Of a stretch of DNA of 64,000 nt, positions 26,302-35,161 are shown in pieces. Made by a program: the position numbers and the translations under genes. Below the pieces are notes generated by a model. It was not told the DNA's origin, did no database searches, and saw nothing but the letters and a program-made list of their open reading frames with translations. The stretch is from contig DAOPBR010000005.1 of assembly GCA_035395685.1 (NCBI GenBank), forward strand, positions 24,197 to 88,196, written 5' to 3'. The stretch is from JAKJGA01 sp029554345. GTDB lineage: Bacteria > Spirochaetota > UBA4802 > JAFGJZ01. Position 1 is the stretch's first letter; every line of letters begins with the position of its first letter.

Positions 26302-27974
26302 TTAGTCAAGACAGCTTTTCTTTTCTTGGATTTAGTTTCGATTATAAAATCAATCATATCATTAAAAATTACTTTTATTGAAATTATTTCACCCGGATTA
26401 GATGATATAATTTTTGAGGATAAACAATCTTCAATTTCTGTTTGAATTATTCTTCTTAAAAATCTGGCACCATACTCATCACTAAAACCTTTTTCAGCGA
26501 TATAATCAACAACTTCCGGATTAAAATCAATGTCAATTTTTCTTTCCAAAAGAGTATTCTTAATTTCTTTAAACATTAAAATCACTATTTCTTTTATATC
26601 AGATCGGTTTAAATGCGAAAAGGCGATTATTTCATCAATTCTGTTTATAAACTCAGGATTAAATGATTTTTTAACTTCATCAAATGCTTTTACGCTTTCT
26701 TCGATAGAGCTCCCGGCAAATCCCAGTTTTCCGGTACGGTCGAATCTCGAATTTCCTATATTTGATGTCATTATTATCAATGTGTCACGGAATGAAATTT
26801 TGTTACCGGAATTATCTGTTAATTCACCTTCATCAAATATTTGAAGTAGAATATTAAAGAAATCAGGATGAGCCTTCTCAATTTCGTCGAATAGAATTAC
26901 GCAATACGGCTTTCGCTTGATTTTTTCCGTAAGTTGTCCCCCATCTTCATAGCCGACATATCCCGGAGGTGAACCGGCTAGACGCGACACAGCATGCTTC
27001 TCCATATATTCACTCATATCGATTCTAATAAGTGAGTTGTTGTCACCGAAATAATTACGTGCAAGCACCTTTGCAAGTTCTGTTTTTCCGACTCCGGTAG
27101 GTCCTGCGAAGAGAAATATACCGATTGGTCTGTTGGTTCTGCGAAGACCTGCTGTTGATCGTCTTAAAGATCTGCAAATTGAAGATATTGCAGATTCCTG
27201 ACCGATTATTTCCTTCTGTAAATATTTTTCAAGATTCAAAATCTTATTCTTATCTTCAAAACCCATTTCAGCAACAGGAATTGAAGTAGATTGAGATATT
27301 ATTTTTTTAATGCAGTCTTCTGTAACAGTTACGGAATATTTTCCAGTTCTATTTTTCCAATCTGAAAATTTTTTAGAAAAATCTTTTTTTAATTTTATTA
27401 TCTCATCTCTGACAAAAGCCGCTTGTTCATACTTTTGATTTTCTACATATAACATTTTTTCAGATTTTTTTTCATCGATAATTTTTTCAATTTGCGAAAT
27501 ATCTTCCGGTTTAAATGAGTTTTCAAGTTTAGCTTTTGCACCGGCCTCATCAAGAAGATCAATCGCTTTGTCCGGAAGAAATCTGTCACGGATATATCTT
27601 GCAGATAATCTGGCCGCAGCCTCAATAGCCGAATCTTCATATTTTACTTTATGATGCTGTTCAAATGATTCTTTAAGTCCGGTCAATATTTTAACAGTAC
27701 CTTCAATGGAAGGTTCTTTTACAAGTACTGTCTGAAATCTTCTTTCCAGTGCAGCATCCTTTTCTATATACTTTTTATATTCTTTAAGAGTGGTTGCGCC
27801 TATACACTGAATTTCGCTTCTGGCAAGAAACGGCTTAAGAATATTTGCAGCATCAATTGCTCCTTCGGCAGCACCCACTCCCATTATTGTATGAAGCTCG
27901 TCGATAAACAGAATTATATTGGCAGAATTTTTTATTTCATTAATGATTTTTTTTAATCTGTCTTCAAATTCTCC
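26298..27974 (-). CDS. clpC: Clp ATPase ClpC, 5' part lost in assembly gap
   Basis: AAA+ unfoldase partner of ClpP. Visible are 558 residues from GEFEDRLKKII, which lies about 60 residues after the first Walker A in ClpC. Domain 1 continues with LFIDELHTI, and then comes a UvrB/UvrC-type motif region (NQKYEQAAFVRDEI) and domain 2 with GPTGVGKTE, RIDMSEYMEKHAVSRLAG, ILFDEIEKAH and SFNPEFINRIDEII. The Clp N-domain, which in Gram-positive ClpC binds phospho-arginine, and the first Walker A are not visible and must lie in the gap, which is therefore larger than 100 bp. The gene overlaps cls by 4 bp. Confidence 0.93.
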   Translation of the reverse strand, partial: GEFEDRLKKIINEIKNSANIILFIDELHTIMGVGAAEGAIDAANILKPFLARSEIQCIGATTLKEYKKYIEKDAALERRFQTVLVKEPSIEGTVKILTGLKESFEQHHKVKYEDSAIEAAARLSARYIRDRFLPDKAIDLLDEAGAKAKLENSFKPEDISQIEKIIDEKKSEKMLYVENQKYEQAAFVRDEIIKLKKDFSKKFSDWKNRTGKYSVTVTEDCIKKIISQSTSIPVAEMGFEDKNKILNLEKYLQKEIIGQESAISSICRSLRRSTAGLRRTNRPIGIFLFAGPTGVGKTELAKVLARNYFGDNNSLIRIDMSEYMEKHAVSRLAGSPPGYVGYEDGGQLTEKIKRKPYCVILFDEIEKAHPDFFNILLQIFDEGELTDNSGNKISFRDTLIIMTSNIGNSRFDRTGKLGFAGSSIEESVKAFDEVKKSFNPEFINRIDEIIAFSHLNRSDIKEIVILMFKEIKNTLLERKIDIDFNPEVVDYIAEKGFSDEYGARFLRRIIQTEIEDCLSSKIISSNPGEIISIKVIFNDMIDFIIETKSKKRKAVLTK

Positions 27975-28074
27975 NNNNNNNNNNNNNNNNNNNNNNNNNN
28001 NNNNNNNNNNNNNNNNNNNNNNNNNNNNNNNNNNNNNNNNNNNNNNNNNNNNNNNNNNNNNNNNNNNNNNNNNN
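27975..28074. other. Assembly gap of 100 N
   Basis: Exactly 100 N, a placeholder for unknown length. About 80 residues of a McsB-like C-terminus and about 250 residues of ClpC (N-domain and first Walker A) are missing, so roughly 1 kb would be expected here if both genes are intact. The read-through frame across the gap is a coincidence of 102 bases being divisible by three. Confidence 0.95.
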
Positions 28075-28925
28075 CCGCATCTTATATTCGATAAATGTTC
28101 GAGAGATTCCTGGTGAGAAAGCATTTTTGCTCTTTCAAGAATACCGAGCGATTTCATAATTTTATCTTCGAAATCAACTTTATTTTCTGAATAATATTCT
28201 TCACGGGTTTCATTTTCCATTTGAATAAGTGTTGAAGATATATCTGTTATTTGAGAAGAAATATCTTCTTCGGATGAACCAAAGGAGTATTTGTTTGAAA
28301 TTCTATAAATGCCGATATTATTTGAAGCAGTTGAATTGTTATAATTTTCAAATAGTATTCCGGTTTTACTCAATCGTTTTTGAATTTCAATTGTTGCCTT
28401 TATTAAGGACAATACCGGCAAATGAAGAAATGTATAAGCGAATGAGGCTGAGCCCGATTTCTGCAAAGAGGACATCACGTGACCGAATTTCTCAGAAAAA
28501 GAATATGCTGAAACAGAATTTATTATTTTATCAATTTTAACTGCTTCTTTCAAAGCTGATTTTATTGCCAAACCGTTTTTAATTATATTAATGCACAAAT
28601 GCTCTGAACATAAAAAAGTTAACGAATAGCCTTTGTTTGGATTTACAAGAAATGTCGAATTATCTGTTTTATCTGATTGAATCAAGCCCGTTTCGGAGAG
28701 ATAATCTACATAATCAGAATCACTGTCATTAGTCAAGGATAACAGAGATTTGGATTTTAAACTGGGCTTAATTAAATCCTGTTTTTGCTGCATTCTTTCA
28801 AAAAAAATAGAATCATCCTCTGTCTGAAATGATAAATCTGAAAACGTACGGTATAATAACAGACCGCTTGAAAGTGCTGATTCCGGTTTTATTCCTGGCT
28901 TTAGCCATTTGATTGATTCTTGCAA
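28075..28925 (-). CDS. McsB-like protein arginine kinase homologue, catalytically degenerate, 3' end in gap
   Basis: 283 residues visible from a TTG start just after mcsA (ribosome site AGGCGG). It aligns along its length with Bacillus McsB as I remember it: GIKPESALSSGLLLYRTF against the SSRIRLARN region, FLHLPVLSLIKATIEIQ against MHLPALVLTRQI, IYRISNKYSFGSSEEDI against IFQISNQITLGKSEQDI, and DFEDKIMKSLGILERAKMLS, LSNIRC. Catalytic parts are lost: the SSRIR arginines are SSGLL (19-23), the CPTNVGTG loop is SSLQKSGSA (152-160) without Cys, and the YGEGSEA loop is YNNSTAS (195-201) without Glu. It looks like a pseudokinase that kept the fold. Confidence 0.85.
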
Positions 28926-28926
28926 A

Positions 28927-29457
28927 TTATCTTGCCGCCTGTGAAAGAATTATGTTCATCCTGTCCCTTATAAGCGCGGCTTTTTCATAGTTTTCTTCCA
29001 TTAGCGATGTTGAAAGCAGTTTTTTCAGGGAATAAATATCATCTGTTTCGATATCGTCTTGTGAGAGAATATGTTCATAATTGTCGCATCTTTCATAATT
29101 TTCGGGAACTCGACCTGTATATCCGTTAAAATTTGGTTTTATATTTCGAATCATCTGTTCAAGAGCATCAGAAAAAACACTATAACAATTCTGACATCCG
29201 AGTTTATTTTTTCTGCTGATGTCTGCAAACGTATATGAACAGCTCGGACATATCTTCACATCCTCACCTTCCTGGACAGTTTCGCTGTCAAGAAAAGATA
29301 GAATATCGGGAATAGACAGCGAAAAAGAGCTTAGCTTGGAATTCAGACCGATCTCTCTTGCGCAAACTTCGCATAAATGAATTTCACTTTTGACGCTTTT
29401 AATAATCTCAGTAAGATGTACTGAGGCCTCATTCTTTTTGCATCTTTCACAAATCAT
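28927..29457 (-). CDS. mcsA: McsA-like zinc protein (UVR motif), ClpC adaptor/kinase activator
   Basis: 176 residues from the ATG at 29457 (GGAAG 8 bp upstream; a TTG two codons earlier is less likely). Eight cysteines in four CxxC pairs (Cys3/6, 29/32, 70/73, 88/91) and a C-terminal UvrB/UvrC motif (LLSTSLMEENYEKAALIRD) give the standard McsA plan. In Bacillus, McsA activates the McsB arginine kinase and bridges it to ClpC. Here the McsB-like gene begins 1 bp after its stop. No ctsR repressor gene or heptad repeats typical of CtsR operators are seen upstream. Confidence 0.93.
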   Translation of the reverse strand: MICERCKKNEASVHLTEIIKSVKSEIHLCEVCAREIGLNSKLSSFSLSIPDILSFLDSETVQEGEDVKICPSCSYTFADISRKNKLGCQNCYSVFSDALEQMIRNIKPNFNGYTGRVPENYERCDNYEHILSQDDIETDDIYSLKKLLSTSLMEENYEKAALIRDRMNIILSQAAR

Positions 29458-29494
29458 TACCAACTTCCACTCATATATGATTAGTTACATTTCA

Positions 29495-29523
29495 TTAATA
29501 TCAAAAAAAACATATTTTGTCCA
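29495..29523 (-). promoter_or_regulatory. Possible promoter of mcsA-clpC operon
   Basis: Minus strand TGGACA (29523-29518), 17-bp spacer and TATTAA (29500-29495), about 38 bp upstream of mcsA. Confidence 0.35.
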
Positions 29524-29524
29524 T

Positions 29525-29585
29525 AAAAAAACGCTGTTTCAATCTTTAAGCAAAACGATTTATCGTATGTTAAATAAAAACAGCG
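29525..29585 (-). terminator. Terminator after chagasin-type inhibitor gene
   Basis: On the minus strand CGCTGTTT (29585-29578) pairs with AAACAGCG (29539-29532), followed by seven T. The loop contains a second inverted repeat (ACGATTTATCGT, 29555-29566). It separates the protease/inhibitor pair from mcsA. Confidence 0.65.
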
Positions 29586-29605
29586 CTTTGTAAATCAACA
29601 ACGGA

Positions 29606-29977
29606 TTATTTTACAATAATTTTAATTTTCTTGTCTTTATAAGGATTCTCTTCTTTTTTCCATGGTTGATAATATTGTAGAACAATTTCACCTTGACCGG
29701 ATTTTACTGCTTTTATTTTAAAAATCTGATAATCAAATCCGCCTGCCAATCGAGTATCGTCAGTAATCACTTCATTTTCAGAAACAATCTCTATGACATC
29801 CGGCTTTTTTTCAACAGACCATTTATATCCGGTTGACAGCTGAGACTTAACAGACAATGATATTGTTTCTCCGTTATTTAATGTAACAGTATCCTCCTTA
29901 TCACCAATTTTAATTATTCGAGTATCGGAAGCACAGGATACCATTATACCAAAAAAAATTAAAAGAAGATACTTCAT
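29606..29977 (-). CDS. Chagasin-family (I42) cysteine protease inhibitor lipoprotein
   Basis: 123 residues with lipoprotein signal GIMVSCAS (Cys15). The rest matches the I42 immunoglobulin-like inhibitor fold with its three protease-contacting loops: STGYKW (48-53), the Gly-Gly loop LAGGFDYQIF (78-86), and YQPWKKEEN near 103-111, where RPW is usual. It begins 1 bp after the papain-like protease gene, with its ribosome site inside that gene, so it is probably a tightly coupled guard against the protease in the periplasm. Confidence 0.87.
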   Translation of the reverse strand: MKYLLLIFFGIMVSCASDTRIIKIGDKEDTVTLNNGETISLSVKSQLSTGYKWSVEKKPDVIEIVSENEVITDDTRLAGGFDYQIFKIKAVKSGQGEIVLQYYQPWKKEENPYKDKKIKIIVK

Positions 29978-29978
29978 T

Positions 29979-31109
29979 CTATTTACCTACCGTTATATAA
30001 GATGCACCGCGACCGATATTATTGCATCCATACTCAATCCACATATAACCTTTCTCTCCCCAATCTTCACCCCACGAATTTTTTATGAGAAAAGATTTTT
30101 TTGAATCATCCCATCCGACTATAACTATCGCATGATTTGTATCATATTGATTGCTGACCTTTGCAAATTCATCAAATATTCCGCCGGTATAAGCCTGAAA
30201 TGCCGGTGTAACTTTTACACTGGCGGCAACAGGACCATATTTCGCTACAGCTTCTTTTATTTGCTTAACAGTTGGGAATTTTCCATCATTTATGGCTTTC
30301 CATTCAACAACACGGTATTTTGATGTAAGAACTCCTCCGCATGAAGAATTTTTTGCTTTGTAGGGTTTCATTTTTTCTTCAACTGCCCCGTTATCCAGTA
30401 GAAATGCAAAAACACTCCAATAAGAACCGCCGTCACAACTGCCTGCATCACGGCCGTCAGACAATACAGCGCAATCAACAATATATTGTTCAGACAAATC
30501 AAGTGCTGTTTTATAATTAATTAAATAAACACTTTCGTAAACCGCCATAGCGGCGAAAGCCCAACAACTTCCGCATAGTCCCTGAAATCTGATTGGAGTC
30601 AGCATTCCCTTATCGCGCCAATTAAATGCTGATTGGTTAGGATCAACAGAGATAATAGGTACAGGAATAATCGGTATAGGATCAGGCTTAAGCGGAGTAA
30701 CAGGTTTTTCTGGTGTTACCGGTTTATCATTAATTCCTGGTTTAGGTAATACAATCGGTTCAGAAGGTTTCGGCTTTTCCACGGGCTGAACAGGCTTGGG
30801 ATTGTCGATCGGTTGAACAGGTTTGGGTTTCGGTTTAGGTTTTGGAATATTCGGAAGTGGCTTATCTCCGGTAATTTTTGAAATATTCTGTTTAATCGCC
30901 CAGGTAATTCCTACCTGAAATTTTTTATTTTCTGCTATAATCTGTTTCCGGATTTCATCTACCTGCTTCTTAGTCTCTTCAAGAGTCTTTGCATCACGGT
31001 TTTTTTGATCCTTAACTGCATTAAAAATAGAATCACGCATATTCTGTGAAAAAATAATCCCGCTTGTAAGCAGGAGAGTTGAGATAACAAAAATTATTTT
31101 TTTCATCAT
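29979..31109 (-). CDS. Secreted papain-family (C1A) cysteine protease with Pro-rich linker
   Basis: 376 residues. Signal peptide (1-21), a charged helical region to about 80, a long proline-lysine repeat linker (83-145; PKPKPKP, PVQPV, PVTP units), then a C1A catalytic domain. The oxyanion Gln176 and nucleophile Cys182 are in FQGLCGSCWAFA, His326 is in TNHAIVIVGW and Asn344 in IKNSWGEDWGEKGY. Papain-family enzymes are uncommon in bacteria, and this one is followed directly by a chagasin-type inhibitor. AGAGG precedes either of the two tandem ATG codons; the second would begin 3 bp later. Confidence 0.92.
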   Translation of the reverse strand: MMKKIIFVISTLLLTSGIIFSQNMRDSIFNAVKDQKNRDAKTLEETKKQVDEIRKQIIAENKKFQVGITWAIKQNISKITGDKPLPNIPKPKPKPKPVQPIDNPKPVQPVEKPKPSEPIVLPKPGINDKPVTPEKPVTPLKPDPIPIIPVPIISVDPNQSAFNWRDKGMLTPIRFQGLCGSCWAFAAMAVYESVYLINYKTALDLSEQYIVDCAVLSDGRDAGSCDGGSYWSVFAFLLDNGAVEEKMKPYKAKNSSCGGVLTSKYRVVEWKAINDGKFPTVKQIKEAVAKYGPVAASVKVTPAFQAYTGGIFDEFAKVSNQYDTNHAIVIVGWDDSKKSFLIKNSWGEDWGEKGYMWIEYGCNNIGRGASYITVGK

Positions 31110-31260
31110 TTACCTCTTCTGATTTATTATAAGACATTAGTAATTATATATTGTTACAAATCTAATAAATCCATGAAAAGAAATACTTATACCTAACCGG
31201 ATATAAATATGCCTTTACTTTCATGAACATAATAAATTATAGACTTATTCGGGGTATAAA

Positions 31261-34011
31261 TCAACTATATATTTTACTCTGCAAAACGGATTCAATAGCA
31301 TCTTTTACCATCTCTATTGTATAAGGTTTTACTATTATACCGTTAAATCCATAACTTTTAAAATCAGCCATTATTGGGTCGTTTGAATATCCGCTTGAAA
31401 CTATTGCAATTGAAGACGGGTCAATATCGCGTATTTTTTCAAGAACATACAAACCACCGTGATCTCCAGGAATAGTTATATCCAATATTACGAATTTATA
31501 TATTTGACCAGATTCTTTTGACGACTTAAACTTGATTACAGCTTCATCACAAGAATCGATAGTATCAACTTGATATCCGATTCTTGTGAGAATCATGCAA
31601 GCCGTTTCCCTAACCTGTATATCATCATCAAGAACGAGAACTTTCCCTTCATGAACGAAATTGCTTGTTTCCTTGGAAATGATTGATTTTTGAACAGGAT
31701 CATCTGATGAAGGCAGAAAAACCATAAAAGTTGTTCCGCTTGATTCGCCTGATATTACACGTATGCCGCCTTCATGTTTTCTTACAATTGAATAAACAGT
31801 TGCAAGTCCAAGACCATGACCGTCTGCTTTTGTTGTAAAATAAGGATCAAATATTCTTGAAACATTTTCAGGAGATATTCCCCGGCCTTGATCAACAAAA
31901 GAAATTCTTATGTATTTTCCGTCTTTTATATCGGTCAGCGTTTCATTAATAGCTTCATAATTTTCAATTCTGGAAGTTAATACACCGCCGCCAGGCATAG
32001 CCTGCCTTGCATTAATGATCAGATTGTTAAAAACCTGGCTGATCTGCGAATCATCATATGAAACAGTAAAAAGATTTTCTTCGGCCTCGAAGACATAACG
32101 GATATTTGAACCTCTGAGCAAAAATTCAAGAGACTCCTCAAGTAATAACTTTATATCACCGGTTCTTCTTATCGGTATTCCGCCCTTTGCAAATGTCAAA
32201 AGCTGCTGGGTTAAATGACTTGCCCTTTTTGTAGCATTTTCCGCTTCGGTAAGATATTTAACTGTCAATTCGTCAAGTGAGTTGTTTAAGCGTGAAAGAT
32301 TTATATTTCCCATTATTGCTGTAAGAATATTATTAAAATCATGTGCGATTCCACCGGCGAGAACACCGAGAGAATCAAGTTTCTGTTTCTTTAATATTTC
32401 TTCTTCCAGAATTTTCTTTTCTGTAACATCTCTAAAAACCAAAACTACTCCGATTATCTGACTTCTTCTGTCAAGTATCGGGGCGGCACTGTCTGCAATG
32501 GAAATTTCATTGCCGTATCTTGATATAAGAATGGTATTTCCTGATAATGCTTCAATTTGTCCTGTTTCAAGAACTTTCAACACCGGCGAATCCACAACCG
32601 ATCTTGTAACTTCATTGATAATGTTGAATACTTCTTTTATTGGAAGACCTTTTGCTTCCTGGCTTGTCCATCCTGTTAATTTTTCAGCTATTGAATTCAT
32701 GAAAACGACATTAGCATTAATATCCGTACTTATTACCGCATCACCTATACTTCTCAATGTTACCGCAAGTCTTTCTCTTTCATCCGCAAGTTCTTCTTCT
32801 GTAAGTTTTTGAATAGAAATATCATTTATTAAATATATTCCGCCTGTAGAAAGATTGGCATAATATAATTCAAAATAAGTTTTTTTAACAGAATCATGGA
32901 AACACATCTCCACAGGTCGGAAGTATCCAGTTTTAAGATAAATCGAATATGAACCTTCCCACAAATTTCTTATTTTACGGTTTCCGCTTCTGGCTGCTAT
33001 CGATTCCCAAAGCTGCTGAACAGATTGTATATCCAAATCAATTTCTATATTTTTTTGAAATACATTATTCTTATATATTATTCTACCGATCTTATCTGCT
33101 ACAATCAGCGCCATCGGCATTGATTCAATAATGCCTCTTAATTCATTTTCATTTGCTTTAAGGGCATGCTGAGCTATTTCCTTTTCCCTTATTTCACGTT
33201 CAAGATTAATCGTCTTAAATTCAAGCTCACTCAAAAGCTCTTCTCTTTTAACCATGTATTCGCGTAAAGATGTTGCCATAACATTAAAAGCATTGGAGAG
33301 CATTCCGATTTCATCATTGCTGCATGCATCAATGTGAGCCGAAAGATCTCCCTGTTCAAATTTTTTCATAGCAGAAAGAAGTACATATATCGGATGGATG
33401 AGCTTGCCCGATATTTTTATTGACATTATGATTGCACCGATAATAGCGAATATGGCAATTGTTATGCTTATTACAAGAGCAATCATTGAACTCTTTTTCA
33501 AATGTATAAGAGAGCTTTCAAGTTCTGATTTTGAATTTACAACAGAACGGTTTAAAAGAGAAATTAAAATATCCTTATTTTCTTTAAACTTTTGTGTTGA
33601 ATCCTTCTGTAAATATATATTACCGTAAGGTGATTTTGCGAGACCAATGCCGACCTGATAATATAATATAAAATTAGAATTTATATCTTTGAAGAATTCT
33701 TTCTTTTCGGGATAATCACGGATTAAATCGTAAATTGAATCATAAAAAAGTTTTGCCTTGAAATCCAAATCTTCAATGTTCTGATTTTTCTTTTCCTGTT
33801 CGAATAAGATGATATCCCAAATCTCTGCATGAAGCGTATTCACTATTAAAATAGCGTCATTAAAACTTTTTTCTGTTCTAAGCTTCTTTTCAAGAATTTC
33901 GTTGATATTATCCGAATTATAGTCAAGATACAGGACATTTGCTATAGTCAAGACTGTAAAAACAGAAATAACCATAACATATCCGATAATAACTTTTCGG
34001 CGGAAATTCAA
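31261..34011 (-). CDS. Hybrid sensor histidine kinase (HAMP-PAS-PAS-HisKA-HATPase-REC)
   Basis: 916 residues. Membrane helix near 8-28, a periplasmic helical region, a second helix near 178-200, HAMP, two PAS domains, HisKA with phospho-His in GGIAHDFNN, HATPase with NLIINARQAM, DQGRGISPENV and GHGLGLATV, and a C-terminal receiver with the acceptor Asp in VILDITIPG and the conserved Lys in VKPYT. The start is TTG (34011), supported by GAGGAG at ideal spacing inside the end of the upstream lipoprotein gene. It pairs with that gene, which may supply the sensor. No separate response regulator is adjacent, so the internal receiver may pass phosphate on. Confidence 0.93.
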   Translation of the reverse strand: MNFRRKVIIGYVMVISVFTVLTIANVLYLDYNSDNINEILEKKLRTEKSFNDAILIVNTLHAEIWDIILFEQEKKNQNIEDLDFKAKLFYDSIYDLIRDYPEKKEFFKDINSNFILYYQVGIGLAKSPYGNIYLQKDSTQKFKENKDILISLLNRSVVNSKSELESSLIHLKKSSMIALVISITIAIFAIIGAIIMSIKISGKLIHPIYVLLSAMKKFEQGDLSAHIDACSNDEIGMLSNAFNVMATSLREYMVKREELLSELEFKTINLEREIREKEIAQHALKANENELRGIIESMPMALIVADKIGRIIYKNNVFQKNIEIDLDIQSVQQLWESIAARSGNRKIRNLWEGSYSIYLKTGYFRPVEMCFHDSVKKTYFELYYANLSTGGIYLINDISIQKLTEEELADERERLAVTLRSIGDAVISTDINANVVFMNSIAEKLTGWTSQEAKGLPIKEVFNIINEVTRSVVDSPVLKVLETGQIEALSGNTILISRYGNEISIADSAAPILDRRSQIIGVVLVFRDVTEKKILEEEILKKQKLDSLGVLAGGIAHDFNNILTAIMGNINLSRLNNSLDELTVKYLTEAENATKRASHLTQQLLTFAKGGIPIRRTGDIKLLLEESLEFLLRGSNIRYVFEAEENLFTVSYDDSQISQVFNNLIINARQAMPGGGVLTSRIENYEAINETLTDIKDGKYIRISFVDQGRGISPENVSRIFDPYFTTKADGHGLGLATVYSIVRKHEGGIRVISGESSGTTFMVFLPSSDDPVQKSIISKETSNFVHEGKVLVLDDDIQVRETACMILTRIGYQVDTIDSCDEAVIKFKSSKESGQIYKFVILDITIPGDHGGLYVLEKIRDIDPSSIAIVSSGYSNDPIMADFKSYGFNGIIVKPYTIEMVKDAIESVLQSKIYS

Positions 34012-34015
34012 TTAC

Positions 34016-35038
34016 TTACTCCTCAATAAATCCAAGTAAATAAAGATCGGGACCTTTCAATTTTTTCGAATAGCATTTGAATCTTTTCCCCTTGTATTCG
34101 AAATCAAAAGGTTTTGTAGATTGTATATTCTCTGCAAGCTTCCTTAATTCGGGGGAATTCTTTTGAGAAGAAAGCTTGTACTCTTCGTTTGTTACAGGAT
34201 GATTGGAAAGCTGATCTAAATAATAAATTAAACCTACCTCATTTATGTCAGAAAAAATTGTTGCCCCCAAAGATTTTGAAATAACCAGAGATTTTTGTGA
34301 AACCAACATCAAAATTTCATCTTTGTTTGAAATCGTTGAATCCGCTAAATCTTTAATTCTAATATCAACCGATGCTCCTCCGATAAAACCCTTTTCAGTA
34401 TAAATTGGAGATATAGCCATAATTATCCAGCCATTGCCTACAAGACTCCCGTAAGGCTCAGGCGACCACATTACTTTTTTTTCAGGATTATTTTTTTCAG
34501 AAATCATATTCCACCAAAACATTTGACGCATATCAAGTTTTGGTTTAATTCCGGACATTAAATCCTTATAAGGATATGTTAAAGCTATCGGATCACCTGT
34601 CATTATCCATGACTGGGCAGAAAAAGGTGTTAATTTCTGCGCTTTTATCATTTCTGTCTGAGTATTTTCAAGAAGAAGCATTTTTTTCTTAATATCATCA
34701 TTTACAGGAACAAAACCGCTTGTTGCAATAGCGGCCTTGCCGTCATTTTTAAATTTATAATACTGAGTGTTATTAAAAAAGCGGTAATTTCCGCCGGTTG
34801 ATTCGTCCATTGAGGAAATATTCAGATTATAATTCTCTGATGTTAAAAGAAGAACTTCCGTAACGTTATCGAGATTTTCAGCATTTCTTTCAGCAATAAT
34901 TAAACTTGATTCTATTACAGAGACTATTTTATCCATTGTCTGTAAAAGTTCATTATTTTTACTATGTCCGCATGATAAGCAGAAAAAAAATGCTAAAAAC
35001 AGCAAAAAAGGTTTTTTTATATTGTTCGGAAAATCCAT
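34016..35038 (-). CDS. Lipoprotein with Cache-like sensor domain
   Basis: 340 residues with lipoprotein signal FFFCLSCGHS. The middle (SWIMTGDPIALTYPYKDLMS; PYGSLVGNGWIIMAISPIY; GFIGGASVDIRIKDL) resembles double-Cache extracellular sensor domains that are normally fused to receptors. Here the sensor is a separate lipid-anchored protein co-transcribed with a hybrid kinase (4-bp gap), so a binding-protein partner role is likely but unproven. It is the first gene of the pair. The divergent ispH lies 123 bp away. Confidence 0.75.
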   Translation of the reverse strand: MDFPNNIKKPFLLFLAFFFCLSCGHSKNNELLQTMDKIVSVIESSLIIAERNAENLDNVTEVLLLTSENYNLNISSMDESTGGNYRFFNNTQYYKFKNDGKAAIATSGFVPVNDDIKKKMLLLENTQTEMIKAQKLTPFSAQSWIMTGDPIALTYPYKDLMSGIKPKLDMRQMFWWNMISEKNNPEKKVMWSPEPYGSLVGNGWIIMAISPIYTEKGFIGGASVDIRIKDLADSTISNKDEILMLVSQKSLVISKSLGATIFSDINEVGLIYYLDQLSNHPVTNEEYKLSSQKNSPELRKLAENIQSTKPFDFEYKGKRFKCYSKKLKGPDLYLLGFIEE

Positions 35039-35092
35039 CTAACCAACCCGTATGAAATTGCTCAAAAAATTCAGCTTAACTATTATTATTAA

Positions 35093-35114
35093 TATTGCAT
35101 TATTATTTGCAATA
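35093..35114. promoter_or_regulatory. Inverted repeat between divergent genes
   Basis: TATTGCA (35093-35099) and TGCAATA (35108-35114), 8-base loop, between the Cache lipoprotein gene and ispH. It could be an operator, or a chance AT-rich palindrome. Confidence 0.25.
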
Positions 35115-35161
35115 CAAAAATAATGCATCAATATATTTTTTAAAGTTATTTAGCAGGTTTT

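Noticed and set aside
26298..28925. Single 875-residue McsB-ClpC fusion across the N run
   Set aside because: 34 unknown residues cannot hold the McsB end, the Clp N-domain and the first Walker A. The N run is a placeholder and the matching frame is chance.
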